A stretch of DNA of 64,000 bases, from positions 25,816,044 to 25,880,043 of the forward strand of contig CM022677.1 in NCBI GenBank assembly GCA_012295275.1, given 5' to 3'. Below are positions 17,720-32,114 of the stretch, one piece after another; the stretch's first letter is position 1, and each line of letters starts with the position of its first letter. The translations under genes were made by a program, and so were the position numbers. The DNA comes from Chrysomallon squamiferum (Eukaryota; Mollusca; Gastropoda; Neomphalida; Peltospiridae). Under the pieces are notes generated by a model. That model did no database searches, was not told the origin of the DNA, and was given only the letters and a program-made list of their open reading frames with translations.

Positions 17720-20580
17720 ATTTTTACCAACAACAGCATTTGGAACGTTTGATTTTCTTACAGTGAAGATTTAACATTTTTACAAACAATTTATTTTTTG
17801 TTATCTCTGGCATAATGTCTCAAATAAACTTCCTCTAATCTCTCTCTGTCTCTCTGTTTATACCTGTATATTTACCTATTTATTGTTCTAACCATCAGCA
17901 TACACGTTTGTATCTAACTATACTATTTTATGCCAAAGTATATTCCAAACAACTTCTTGTAAATTTCTGAAATGTTAATGTGTATTTTGAATGTAAAAAT
18001 AAATAATTAATAATTAAAGTTTATACAATATTCTTACTAATTCAAAATTAATGCAAACAAATTTATTTTTTTATATCCAGATTCTGTAACTAGTAACTAA
18101 ATTGTAATGAAATTAAAATAAATGTAAAAATACATCGACTGTGTCACAAAAACGCGATTTAACCAAATATAATGTTTAGTGGTCTAAGGGGAACAACTCT
18201 AAAATAGTTATGTACGTAGTTGTCGCTTCTAGGTAACGGAATGGTTTCTACGATGATTGTTTTTCTTTCGGAATACATAATTTTGCAAAAATATTAGGAT
18301 TCTTCTGATTAGTTGGTTGTTGTTGCTTTTGGTTGGTTTTAAAAACTTTAAAATTTACGTCATATTTTCTCATGTGTGTGGTATTCATTAAATTTCAACA
18401 TTTTTCGAACTGAAATCTTGACTTTTAGCCATGATTCTGCTGAAACGGAAACCATAAAAACAAATATTTTGTGTTTCTTTTTTATTTATTTTTTATAATA
18501 CATATTGACTGAAGATTTAACGTTTTATGTCCAGTTAAATTATCTTTTCAAAAAGGTTAAACCATTTTTTTTTTTTTTTTTTTTTCACAATTTTTAATTT
18601 TGATTCTCATATACAGTCATTCTAGTCTGGGAGAAGTTATTATTACTATTATTATTTAGTAAATTTTTGTATTATTATTATTATTATGACTTTTTTTTTA
18701 AAATTATTGTTTTAAAATAGTAGTAATGTAGCAGTAGTAATGTAGTAATAGTACTAGTAATAGGAGTAGTAGTAATATTTTAAACTTGTTATTTGTCTTT
18801 TGTATTTGTGCAAATTTTCTTTTTCTGTTTTTTTTTTTTTTTTTTTCATTCAGCTGTTATGATGTACTGCTCGGAATTGTAAACAGTAAAAGTACATTAA
18901 ACAGATTTCACTGCTACACCTCTGACTGGAACCTGTGTACTACTACTACTGCAGCTACAGCTTTGTAAAAAGTCACAAACTGAACTAAGCCTCTCATCAT
19001 TATTCTGAGCACAAAATTATTTTACTTTGACAACTATTAATAATCATTTCTGCCTTTTTTATTTTTTTTTTTTTTTTTTTTACTTTTTGTATCACTTTTT
19101 GTTTTCTTTTTTTGACATTATAATGACTTGTGGGTGATAATTTATTTAAAATGGTAGAAATGTGAATTTGAAGTGAATTATGAAATTGAAATGGCTGATA
19201 TTTGTGCATTTTATTTTTAAAAAAATAGTGAAAACTGATAAAACCAGTACTTGACTTACTAAAACCCACTTCTACACTGAAGTAATTGTAAGTCAGTGAC
19301 TAAGAGACTAAAACACACTATACTGTAGATGAACTAAGTCAGTTACTAGTGTATTATTACAGTAATACAGAGAAACAAATATTTCATTGTTCTAGTGTTT
19401 ATTACCAAAAACTTAATTTATCAAGTTATTCTATAAATATGTTTCTGTGTGTTGTTTTGTTTTTGTTTTTGTAAATTTGAGACGTAGAAAAATCTAAAAG
19501 AAAAATAATTTAAAAAAAAAGAGAGAACTAAAGGGAAAAAAAAGAAAAGGAATGAAACAAAAAAGGCAAAAAAATATGTATATGTAAAATAGTAAAATAG
19601 ATATTTATGTCCTGAAAAATTGATAAAAATGAAATACTTTCTGTACATTCTACAAAGTCAGAATTTTTTAAACCTCTGTTCAAATTTTAAATTCTGTGTT
19701 GGTTTAAACAAATAATATAACATTTGGAAATATAAACTGATGATACACAAGTCTGGAACACACTGTGTTTGAACTCTCTATGTCTTTTATGTCTGAGTGT
19801 CAGTACAAGTAGCTGTTTATAAAGTTTTCTGAGTGAACACCACAATGTAGATGATACAGTTAATATCAATCCTCATCATCATCATGATGACGATCTTGTC
19901 TTTTTGAGATGATTTTGATGATTATATGATGATGTTGACTGACCATATATGTTGAGCATGATGATTATATGATGATGTTGATACTGACAATGATGTGTTG
20001 ATGATGATGATTTCTGAATTCTGGTATAAAACAGAAAATAAACTCTCTCAGTAGACTTTTTAATTTTGAATTAAAATTTTATGAAAGTGAATAATAAATC
20101 TGTTTTTTGTTAACAAAGTCAAAATCTTTTTTTTTTAAATCCTTTGTATTACTATGAGTTGTCATAAGTAAAAAAAAAAACATCTTCACTATTTATTCTG
20201 ACCAGTTGTGAAATTTTTTATTTAAAAAAAAAAAACATTTTAGATTCACGATGACCATCATTTATCATTTTCAAAATTGACATCAGTTTTAAAAATCATC
20301 TGTTTTGGTAACTTGTCAAAATCTAAATTCTATTATCCTTGTCTCTGAGTCTCAAGTCCTTTCTGTTCCTTGTTCATCTACCCCCACTCCAAATTATCTC
20401 AAACCAAATGCTGTGTTTCCGTGGAAACAAACCCAACAAAACCATTACAGATTCAGGCATGTTCTCCATTCACCTTTGTTCCCCCCATCCATCAGTTCAC
20501 CTCCGATTTGCATAATCAGGTTACCATAACAACTGACAAATGGCTGTTTGCTCGTTTCGATGTTTGTTCTAATCAAGTCG
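17720..20580. other. Intergenic region between convergent genes B and E
   Basis: No supportable coding exon. It contains AT-rich DNA, poly-T tracts (about 18,557, 18,820 and 19,060), a TGATGATG-rich block at 19,870-20,010 and one interspersed repeat copy. TTTATT at 20,192-20,197 (AATAAA on minus) may end gene E. Confidence 0.5.
18378..18500. repeat. Interspersed repeat, copy 2
   Basis: TGGTATTCATTAAATTTC, then CGAACTGAAATCTTGACTTT and AATATTTTGTGTTTCTTT. It is the partner of 14,788-14,905, in the same orientation. Confidence 0.6.
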
Positions 20581-20581
20581 T

Positions 20582-21595
20582 TCAGTAGTAACCATCCAAA
20601 TAGTCACGTCCCTGATTTCCTCTTCCTTTCCCCTCTCTGTTGCCATGGCGACCTCCGTGACCCCTGTTATCCTGCTGTTGATAGTAGTTTCCTCTCTGGT
20701 TGCCTCCATGGTAACCATAACCCCCCCTACATGGAAGAAAGCAGTAGTAATTAGACTCGGTTTTCTGTATAAACATTCAGTCATGCGACATTACAGTTTT
20801 CACAAAATGTGTCAGTGTCTGTCTCATTTTCTGTGTGTGTCTGTGTGTGTGTGCAAGTTTGTTTCTGTATTTTTTTCTCTGTGTGTTTGTGTGCGTACAA
20901 GTTCATGTTTTTGTATTGAGTATTGTTTTCCACTGTGTTTTTTGTTTGTAGTGTGTGTGTGTTTAAAGGTTTTTTTGTGTGTAGGTATGTGTGTTTTACA
21001 TAATATAATTTCATGCAGGTGTAAAAGTATCTACATATGAATGTATGTACAAACATTCTACACAGGGTGCACTGCAAGTTTCAGACATGATTTCAGATAT
21101 CTCATTTTTACATATTTTCTACACAATTAACAAATGTGTGTGTGTGTGTGTGTGTGAATGATGTAAAATATTTTACCTGTCGTCTCTCCAACCTGAATGA
21201 TGATCATGATGATGACTCCAGCCACTACTTCGTCTGTCATGTCTGTCGTGTCTGTAGTCCCGTCTGTAGTCCCGGTCCTCACTGTGTCTGTGGTCCCGGT
21301 CCTCACTGTGTCTGTAGTCCCGGTCCTCCTCATGTCTGTTTCTGTCTGACCTGTGATGAACCCGTCTGTCTCTCTCTCTCTCCCTCTGTCTGTCTGTCTC
21401 TCTGTCTCTCTCTCTGTCTCTTCTTCTGTAATCCTCATAATCATGTGATGATCTGACCTCAGCTTCAGTTTTGTCTTTTTCTCCACCCTGTCTGCTCCTG
21501 TCACCTTGACCTTCACATTTTGACCTTGCTTCACCTTGGCTAGAAGCATCACCTTCGTGAACTCTGTCATCATCTTGTTTGCAATGAGCACTGGC
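20582..21595 (-). CDS. C-terminal exons 16-17 of the POGZ-like gene
   Basis: Exon 21595-21177 encodes a charged stretch becoming RRRDRERDRETD and then repeats of HSEDRDYR. It ends in phase 2 (GACAG|GTAAAA). Exon 20726-20582 adds GGYGYHGGNQRGNYYQQQDN and related RGG-like sequence and stops at TGA (20584-20582). RD and RGG tails of this kind are typical of RNA-binding or condensate-forming nuclear proteins. That role is inference. Confidence 0.65.
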
Positions 21596-24500
21596 CTGTC
21601 AATTTTAAATTTGTTTTAAAAAAAAAATTAAAACAAAATAATTTCTGTATGTATTGATTTTCTGGAGAATGTATCTGTTCATGTATGTTTCATCATATTG
21701 ATTATTTTTATTCTACATTTCTTTAATTTCTTTTTTTTATATATATTTTTTCTTTTTTTTTTTTTTTTAGATATATTCTTTTTTTTTTTTTAGATTTTTT
21801 TAATAAATTTAGTAACAGAGCCAATAATTAAAAGAACACATTTTAACAACTTTTAAATAATTTTCAGAATAACCATTTTTTTTTTTTTATTAAAAAGTCT
21901 TACCTCTCTGCTTTCTGTCATCTCAACTTCATTTTGAAACTGACCACTACTGCTTCTGTCTAACTGACCACCAGTGTTTGTATCTAACTGACCACCACTG
22001 TTGCTCCCCAAATGACAACTACTACTTCCACAATTTTTATTATCCACTGCAACATTTAAATTTCCAACATGTCCTGTCTTTTCTGTTTGATCACTGTCAA
22101 CATGCACACTCTCAGTACAAACAGCTCTCAGGTTTTCTCTCCCTTCCCTCGAACACTCAGCTGTGTCTGCTGAACTTTCACTGTTTTCTGTTTTCTCTAC
22201 ATCTCTCTCATCTTCACAAACACTTTCTCTTTCACTTGAATGTGAGAGGTGCTCAACCTTTGTAGAGTTTTCGATCAAATCACCTTCAGTCTTCGTTTCG
22301 ACATTTTCACTGTGTTCCTGAATTAACATTTTTGCTATGATCATGAATTTCAATATTTTCACTATGTTCGTGGATTTCAATGTTTTCACTACGTTCATGA
22401 ATTTCAACATTTTCACTACGTTCATGAATTTCAACATTTTCTGCCTCTTTTTCTCTATTTTTTTGAATTTCACTATTTTCATTATGTTCAGGGGTTTCAG
22501 TATTTTTACTAGAATCATGAATTTCAACATTTTCTGCCTCTTTTTCTCTATTTTTTTGAATTTCACTATTTTCATTACGTTCAGGGGTTTCAATATTTTT
22601 ACTAGAATCATGAATTTCAACATTTTCACTACTTTCATCAGTTTCAACATTTGCACTATGTTCATGAATTTCAACACTATCTCTATTTTCACAAATTTCA
22701 TCATTTTCACTATTTTCATCAGCTTCAACATTTTCACTATTTTCATCAGCTTCGACATTTTCACTACATTCATGAATTTCAACATTATCTCTGTTTTGAT
22801 TAGTTTCAACATTTGCTCTACGTTCATGAATTTCAACATTTTCACTACTTTCATGAGTTTCGTCATGTGTGATGTGTGAATGTTTAGAAACTGGTGAAAG
22901 AACCTGCTGACTCAGAGATTCAGGTCTTCCAGTCTCTTCTTTGTTCTTCTGTCCCAGACAAACAGAGGAGCCACTTTCTCCACTAGTCTCTGAACACACA
23001 CGCACTTGCTGGTCAGCTGAACTGTCCAGCTGGTCACTACTACTACTACTACTACTGGACGCAGTGGTCAACACATGTTTTCCTGAAGTGATAGGTTCTG
23101 ACGATGTTTCTCCCTGAATTTCACAAGTTTTAAATGCATTGTTTTTAATTTCTTCCATACCCTCCACAGCAGTGTCTTCTGTCACTGCACTGCTCTCTAA
23201 GCTGGACTCACTAGATACAGCCTCTTCCATACCCTCCATAGCTGTGTCTTGTGTCACTGTAGGTTTTTCTGTACTACTTTCTATGCAGGCCCCACTAGAT
23301 TCAGCCTCTTCCATACCCTCCATAGCTGTGTCTTGTGTCACTGTATCTTTCTGTACTACTTTCTTCTATGCAGGCCCCACTAGATACACCTTCTTCCATT
23401 TGTCTTTGTCACTGTATCTTCCTTGACATTACTTTCATTTTCTTTACCATCACTGTCCTGTGTCCTATCTGTGTCTGTGTGACTTTCTACAGATGCCTCC
23501 CTGGTGTTGTCATTCAGTGGTTCGCAGTGTTGTTCTACCACCTCAGTCTTTTCAGTCTTTTTCTCCTCTTTACTGACATCAGCAGCACACACCTCTTTAC
23601 TCTCTGAGAAACTCTGTTCACCCTGCGTAACTGCATCACTTGTTTTCTCTTCAACTTCCGTTAGTTGCTCTTTCTCTCTTCTGTCTGTCATGTCACTCTC
23701 GCTTTCCGTTTTGTCACCCTCCGTAGCTGCATCTGCTGTTTTGTCCTCGACTTCCATTCTTTCATCTTTTGTCTTTTCCTCCTCCCCTCTCAGCTCACCC
23801 TCTCTATCTGTGGAGTGTTGTTCACCCTCCGTAGCTGCATCTGCTGTTTTCTCTTCAACGTTTACAGATCTACCTTTCATTTCTTCTCCTTCTTTCTCTT
23901 TCTCATCAGCCTGGATGTGATCTTCTGTTTTCTCTTCTGTTTCATTAGATTTGTTTTTTATTTTTACATCACCCTCTGTAGCTGTATCTATTAATCTCTC
24001 ATCACCCTCTGTAGCTGCATCTACTAATTTCTCATCACCCTCTGTAGCTTTATTCTTTACTTTCTCTTCATCCTCCAGTCTGCTTGACTTCTCTTCACCT
24101 TTGTTAACTCCAATCAAAGAGGTTATGTCCCCTGTTTCTTTTGTATCTTCATCCTTAACAGTACTTTCTGTTTCCATAGCTTTGTTTTCCAAACTGGATA
24201 CCTGATGTTAAAAAAACAAACATAAAAAACAACATAAAAAACAATCGACTAAACACAGTTGCACATTAATGTTAAATAAGAAGTGTTTCTGGCAGTATCA
24301 CTAGACCAAGCAATGTGCTACTGTTACTGGCTGGAAGCAACGGGAAATCTTTTACAAGTGTCTTTCTTCTTACAGAATGGAAAATACAACTATGAAAAAA
24401 TAACTGAAAGTGAAGAGGTAGAGAGGTAAACTAACTAACTAACTAACTAACTAACTCACTCACTCACTCACTCACTCACTCACTCACTCACTCACTCACA

Positions 24501-24605
24501 CATTTTTGGATACACACACAGACAGACAACACACTCACACTCACACTCACACTAGGACTCACAGACAGACACTCACACTCACATGTCAAAATCCTCACTC
24601 ACTCT

Positions 24606-24687
<82 letters not shown>

Positions 24688-27600
24688 CATTTATCTTCTA
24701 TTAGGCATGGTAGATGTTCAAACAAGAGCTGTTTTTCAATAAATTTTGCATCACTGAACATGAACAAATGAAATCAACTGACAGGAGAGTTGAAAAAAGA
24801 TGTTTTTACTGGACATATCACATTTATTCACAACAAAACCAAGCAGATACTGATAGATAACCAAAGAATACAAATGTGCCAAATTTGGAAACTTATCAAA
24901 AAAATTATTATATCTCAATTTCTAGCGATTCCATTAGCAAGTCACAAGCAGGGTCTATTCTTAAAAACTCTTTCCTAAACAAAAGAAAAGAGACGAAGGA
25001 AGTACAAAAATAATTAAATATGCAAGTAACTAAGAAGACAGAAAACAGTTCTAGAGGCAACAGAGACGACAGATTCTACAAAAGCTGGTGAAAGTTTCAA
25101 CTACAACAACGTATTTTAAAACTGTTAAAACTGTTTACCCCGAGAAATACAGACAGCTTCGTAGGTGTCTCAGGATCTTTCAGCTTGACCGTCGTCCAGC
25201 GTTTTGGACCGGTCAGTTCCAGGTGAGGTTTCGCTTGATCTGACGATGAGATGTCCACTTTCAAACCATCTACTTTAGTGACCGCTGATTTTCTTTCTGA
25301 AACTGAATTAGCAACAAGTGTTACCTTAGTAACATACAGAACTGTCATGTAGATTAACACATCAAATGTAGAACAATGGTGTAGATTACTGTATTACATA
25401 GAACTGTGGTGTAGATTATTGTATTACATAGAACTGTGGTGTAGATTAATTTATTAAATAAAGAACAATGGCATATATTAAATATAGAACACTGGTGTAG
25501 ATTAGAATGTTAAAACAGAAAATTAAATATAGATCAGTGAATTAATATTAATACAGGACAGTGGTGTAATATTAAACATTTCAAGACAATTGTATTATTT
25601 ATTAGACTTTATTAAAATAACATTTGACTGAGATAACGTTAGACAGACGTAAATACTGAGTAAAAAATAGCACATGATATAAAATGATATAAAATAACAA
25701 ATTAACCTAGATGAAAATTCATTAGTAAACAATTCCTTACTATGCTCACCACTAGACTCATCACTATTCACTACTAGACTCATCACTGTTCATTACTAAA
25801 CTCACACTATTCACTACTAGACTCATCACTATTCACTACTAGACTCATCACTATTCACTACTAGACTCATCACTATTCACCACTAGACTCATCACTATTC
25901 ACTACTAGACTCATCACTGTTCATTACTAAACTCACACTATTCACTACTAGACTCATCACTATTCACCACTAGACTCATCACTATTCACTACTAGACTCA
26001 TCACTGTTCATTACTAGACTCATCACTATTCACTACTAAACTCACACTATTCACCACTAGACTCATCACTATTCACCACTAGACTCATCACTATTCACTA
26101 CTAGACTCATCACTGTTCATTACTAAACTCACACTATTCACTACTAAACTCACACTATTCACCACTAGACTCATCACTATTCACCACTAGACTCATCACT
26201 ATTCACTACTAGACTCATCACTGTTCATTACTAAACTCACACTATTCACTACTAAACTCACACTATTCACCACTAGACTCATCACTATTCACCACTAGAC
26301 TCATCACTATTCACCACTAGACTCATCACTATTCACTACTAGACTCATCACTGTTCATTACTAAACTCACACTATTCACTACTAAACTCACACTATTCAC
26401 CACTAGACTCATCACTATTCACCACTAGACTCATCACTATTCACTACTAGACTCATCACTGTTCATTACTAAACTCACACTAGATTCATTACCAGACTCA
26501 CCACTAGATTCACCGCTAGACTCATCACTAAACTCACCACAAGACTCATCACTATTCACCACTACTCACCACCATTCATTACTAGACTCACCACTAGATT
26601 CACCACTAGACTCATCACTATTCACCACTAGACTCACCACCATTCATTACTAGACTCACCACTAGACTCACCACTAGTCTCACCACCATTCATTACTACT
26701 AATTACTAGACTCACCACTACTCACCACCATTCATTACTAGACCCATTACTAGACTCACCTGTAGATTCGAAACTGTCAGTGTCGTCTCTGTTCCTTGCG
26801 ACACTACCTGCGTAACACAACAAATGACACATTTCAGTACACTCACACTAACTTCACAAACAGTCTACCCTGCTACTCTTTTACTAGGTTCCCTACTGTC
26901 CAATCTTAATTAATAACAAACAGTATAAATATATTCTGTACATTTCCAAGTTTTATATCTTTTGCTGTCCAATCTTAATTAATAACGAACTATAATAAAT
27001 CGTCTAAACATATTCTGTATGGTATCAGGTTAGTTTTTATTCTGAGCTAATATCAAAGTTAACAAAACAACCAAAAAGTGCTGACATTTTTCAGTAAATC
27101 AAGTACTGACCAGTTTCTTTAAGAATTGTGAGAAAAAATGTCTGAAGTATCAAGTAAAAAAAACTAATTTTGGCCTAAAGTCCAGTTTGATAAAAAAACT
27201 GTTTATAAACAATGTGTTTGAAAACAAAGATCTCTTAGTTTAAAAAAATAGCAAATTGTATAATATGCGAGTCCTGATTGGGACGTGAAAAAACTCACAG
27301 GAAGTAATGTTTGGTTTCTTGACCAGTCCGAGGACGTCCAGTAAAGAGGCGCCCGGTTTCTTTCTGGGGTCACTGACCTCTTCTTCTAAATAATAACACA
27401 ATTCAGAGGCTATTAAACAAACAAACACAACTAATAAATAAAACTGTAGTAACAAATGTAACTGAAAAATGTGTAGATGACAGTGTGTGTGAGTGTGTGT
27501 GTGTATTAATTTTTTTTAAACTAAAATTACAGTAGAGATGAAGAATTAAAGACTGTGTGTGTGTGTGTGTGTCTGTCTGTCTGTCTGTGTGTGTTACAGG

Positions 27601-30600
27601 TGATGAAATATTTAAAATTACCTCGTTCTTCTCTAGGAATCACTTCGGGCTTTTCTTTGTAACATGAACGTTTTGAACAACCAACCAGATGATTTGCTGA
27701 AAACATTAAAACAGTTTTTACAAGTCAGAACAGACTAACAGACAAATTAACAGACAACTGAACAAACGTCAGAACAATCTACAAATTAACAGACAACTGA
27801 ACAAACGTCAGAACAGTCTACAAATTTTCCACAGTCAGTGAGTGCAGCTCATAACAGTCATTTGTAAAATTCAGAAACACTGAATAAATCAGTGAAACTG
27901 TGTTTACATTTGTCAGAATGTTTTTAACTGATTCATTGGAAAGTAAAATCACAGGTAATACTGCTCGCAGGATTAAAATAATTTTAATATTGTTATAAAG
28001 AGACAAAACAGACCTTAAAATGATTTAAAACAATACAACACGTCTTCACTTAAAACAATTTAATAGTCATTATTATAAACAGTAATTTAGTTTAACTACT
28101 AAAAATAAAAACAATTTAACACTTTCTAATCACATGATAACATGCTCGTAACAAAAATTAACAACAAACGACTGTCTGATATAACAAGAATAAAAATGAA
28201 CAAATTTCTCTGCTGTTTAAACAAACAAATTTTAAAAAGGTGTATTAAAAAGAACAGAGTGTATTGTAAGTATAATAAAAGAACGGTTTTAAAATCAAAC
28301 CTATTTTGTTTCCATATTTGCTGCCGAATCCACACAGACAGTACATCACTCCGGTGGGAGACTGGCGCTCTCTCGGAATGTTCAGAGCGAGGCTTGTCAT
28401 CTGACCCGAGTGAAATCCCATCATGTGATTAGCATACGCGAAACTGCAGCTTGTTGCAAACCGACACATGGAACACTGGATGTACTTCCTGTACGAGACA
28501 AAGGTGTTTTTAATACATACGTACATACATACATACGTACATACATACATACACACATACATGGAACACTGAATGTACTTCCTGTACGAGACAAAGGTGT
28601 TTTTAATACATACATACATACATACATACGTACATACATACATACACACATACATGGAACACTGAATGTACTTCCTGTACGAGACAAAGTTGTTTTTAAT
28701 ACATACGTACATACATACATACATACGTACATACATACATACACACATACATGGAACACTGAATGTACTTCCTGTACGAGACAAAGGTGTTTTTAATACA
28801 TACATACATACATACATACACACATACATGGAACACTGAATGTACTTCCTGTACGAGACAAAGTTGTTTTTAATACATACATACATACATACACACATAC
28901 ATACATACATACATACATACACACACATATACATACATACATACATACATACACACATGGAACACTGAATGTACTTCCTGTAAGAGACAAATTTGTTTTT
29001 AATACGAACATACATACATACATCCACACATACACACATACATACATACACACATAGAACACTGAATGTACTTCCTGTAAGAGACAAATTTGTTTTTAAT
29101 ACGAACATACATACATACATACATACATACATCTCAGTGAACTTACTTGTAGTGGTCCTGTGTTTTCATCAGCATCTTGCACTCAAAACAGAACTACATC
29201 TGAGTGAACTTACTTGTAGTGGTCCTGTGTTTACAACATCTCAGTGAACTTACTTGTAGTGGTCCTGTGTTTACAACATCTCAGTGAACTTACTTGTAGT
29301 GGTCCTGTGTTTACAACATCTCAGTGAACTTACTTGTAGTGGTCCTGTGTTTACAACATCTCAGTGAACTTACTTGTAGTGGTCCTGTGTTTACAACATC
29401 TCAGTGAACTTACTTGTAGTGGTCCTGTGTTTACATCAGCATCTTGCACTCAAAACAGAACTACATCTGAGTGAACTTACTTGTAGTGGTCCTGTGTTTA
29501 CTACATCTCAGTGAACTTACTTGTAGTGGTCCTGTGTTTACAACATCTCAGTGAACTTACTTGTAGTGGTCCTGTGTTTACAACATCTCAGTGAACTTAC
29601 TTGTAGTGGTCCTGTGTTTACTACATCTCAGTGAACTTACTTGTAGTGGTCCTGTGTTTTCATCAGCATCTTGCACTCAAAACAGAACTACATCTCAATG
29701 AACTTACTTGTAGTGGTCCTGTGTTTACAACATCTCAGTGAACTTACTTGTAGTGGTCCTGTGTTTACAACATCTCAGTGAACTTACTTGTAGTGGTCCT
29801 GTGTTTACATCAGCATCTTGCACTCAAAACAGAACTACATCTGAGTGAACTTACTTGTAGTGGTCCTGTGTTTACTACATCTCAGTGAACTTACTTGTAG
29901 TGGTCCTGTGTTTACAACATCTCAGTGAACTTACTTGTAGTGGTCCTGTGTTTACAACATCTCAGTGAACTTACTTGTAGTGGTCCTGTGTTTACTACAT
30001 CTCAGTGAACTTACTTGTAGTGGTCCTGTGTTTTCATCAGCATCTTGCACTCAAAACAGAACTACATCTCAATGAACTTACTTGTAGTGGTCCTGTGTTT
30101 ACAACATCTCAGTGAACTTACTTGTAGTGGTCCTGTGTTTACAACATCTCAGTGAACTTACTTGTAGTGGTCCTGTGTTTTCATCAGCATCTTGCACTCA
30201 AAACAGAACTACATCTCAGTGAACTTACTTATAGTGGTCCTGTGTTTACAACATCTCAGTGAACTTACTTGTAGTGGTCCTGTGTTTTCATCAGCATCTT
30301 GCACTCAAAACAGAACTACATCTCAGTGAACTTACTTATAGTGGTCCTGTGTTTACAACATCTCAGTGAACTTACTTGTAGTGGTCCTGTGTTTTCATCA
30401 GCATCTTGCACTCAAAACAGAACTACATCTGAGTGAACTTACTTGTAGTGGTCCTGTGTTTACAACATCTCAGTGAACTTACTTGTAGTGGTCCTGTGTT
30501 TACAACATCTCAGTGAACTTACTTGTAGTGGTCCTGTGTTTACAACATCTCAGTGAACTTACTTGTAGTGGTCCTGTGTTTACAACATCTCAGTGAACTT

Positions 30601-32048
30601 ACTTGTAGTGGTCCTGTGTTTACAACATCTCAGTGAACTTACTTGTAGTGGTCCTGTGTTTACATCAGCATCTTGCACTCAAAACAGAACTACATCTGAG
30701 TGAACTTACTTGTAGTGGTCCTGTGTTTACAACATCTCAGTGAACTTACTTGTAGTGGTCCTGTGTTTACAACATCTCAGTGAACTTACTTGTAGTGGTC
30801 CTGTGTTTACAACATCTCAGTGAACTTACTTGTAGTGGTCCTGTGTTTACAACATCTCAGTGAACTTACTTGTAGTGGTCCTGTGTTTACAACATCTCAG
30901 TGAACTTACTTGTAGTGGTCCTGTGTTTACTACATCTCAGTGAACTTACTTGTAGTGGTCCTGTGTTTTCATCAGCATCTTGCACTCAAAACAGAACTAC
31001 ATCTCAATGAACTTACTTGTAGTGGTCCTGTGTTTTCATCAGCATCTTGCACTCAAAACAGAACATCTCATTGACTGACTCTGGAAACACCAAACCTCGA
31101 TGTTCCTTCACCTTGGAAACGGCCGGTGCGTTCAGAGACTTGATTCCACTGTTGTTCTTCGGTTCAAGTCCAGCTTCCGGAACCCGAATCATCACCTGGT
31201 CAGGTGTCATGTACTTCGAGTTTATACCTGTAAGACAACAGAAATTAATTAAGTGAAGATTGCCAAAAATATTAGTTGCACAATATAATTACCAAAAGGA
31301 AAATGTTTGTAGTGAGTATATGTGTGTAGGGTGGTTTGTGTGTGCTTGTTTTAAAATAATAAAGTATTTAACAAAGAATAGATACCTGTTATTCCTTTCT
31401 TTATATACAAAGCAGTAAAGTAAACAACAAAGTATAGACAGTTATAACTACAATAAAGCTACTTGTAACAATTTTCTGACTCTGAAAGAACCATGACAGT
31501 ATGTGACCAACTCTGAAACTAATTTTTTTTATATAAACTAATCTGAATATTAAATAAATTTTTGTTTATAAAATAATAAAGTATTTAACAAAAACAGGAT
31601 ATCTACAGCTTCTTTCTGATTTGTGTATATAAAATAATAAAGTTTTTAACAAACTATAGGCACCTATAACTCCTTTCTGAGTTTCATATATAAATAATAA
31701 AGTATATAACAAAGTATAGACACCTATAACTCCTTTCTGATTTGGTGCGTGGTCTTTCTTCTTGTGACTTTTGACGTCTGCTGCATTGAAGAAAGTCAGT
31801 TTACACAGAGAACACTTTTTGGCGTTTGTCTTCGACTGGTGTCGTAGTAGATGATGGTAGTAGTTCTGGGTCATGCCCCACCCCTGAGCCACGAACTTGA
31901 CATGGAAAACTCGCAGACAATACAGACACAGCAGATTCTCCGAGCTGTCGTGTTTCTATAGAAACCAAATTTTTATTAATAAACACAACAAGAGGCATTT
32001 AAAAACATCAAACTATTGTGTTTAATTTACATCAGAAACAGAAGATAC

Positions 32049-32114
<66 letters not shown>

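Noticed and set aside
22337-22879. 180-codon plus frame rich in FNIFT repeats
   Set aside because: Antisense shadow of the ENVEIHERS-type repeats of the POGZ-like gene.
28245-29132. 295-codon minus frame with MYVCMYVC runs
   Set aside because: Produced by TACA microsatellite plus copies of the exon 10 start. Only its last part is real coding sequence.
29131-31016. CRISPR-like appearance of short direct repeats
   Set aside because: Units abut without unique spacers, and the DNA is an animal intron. The unit is an exon end plus donor.
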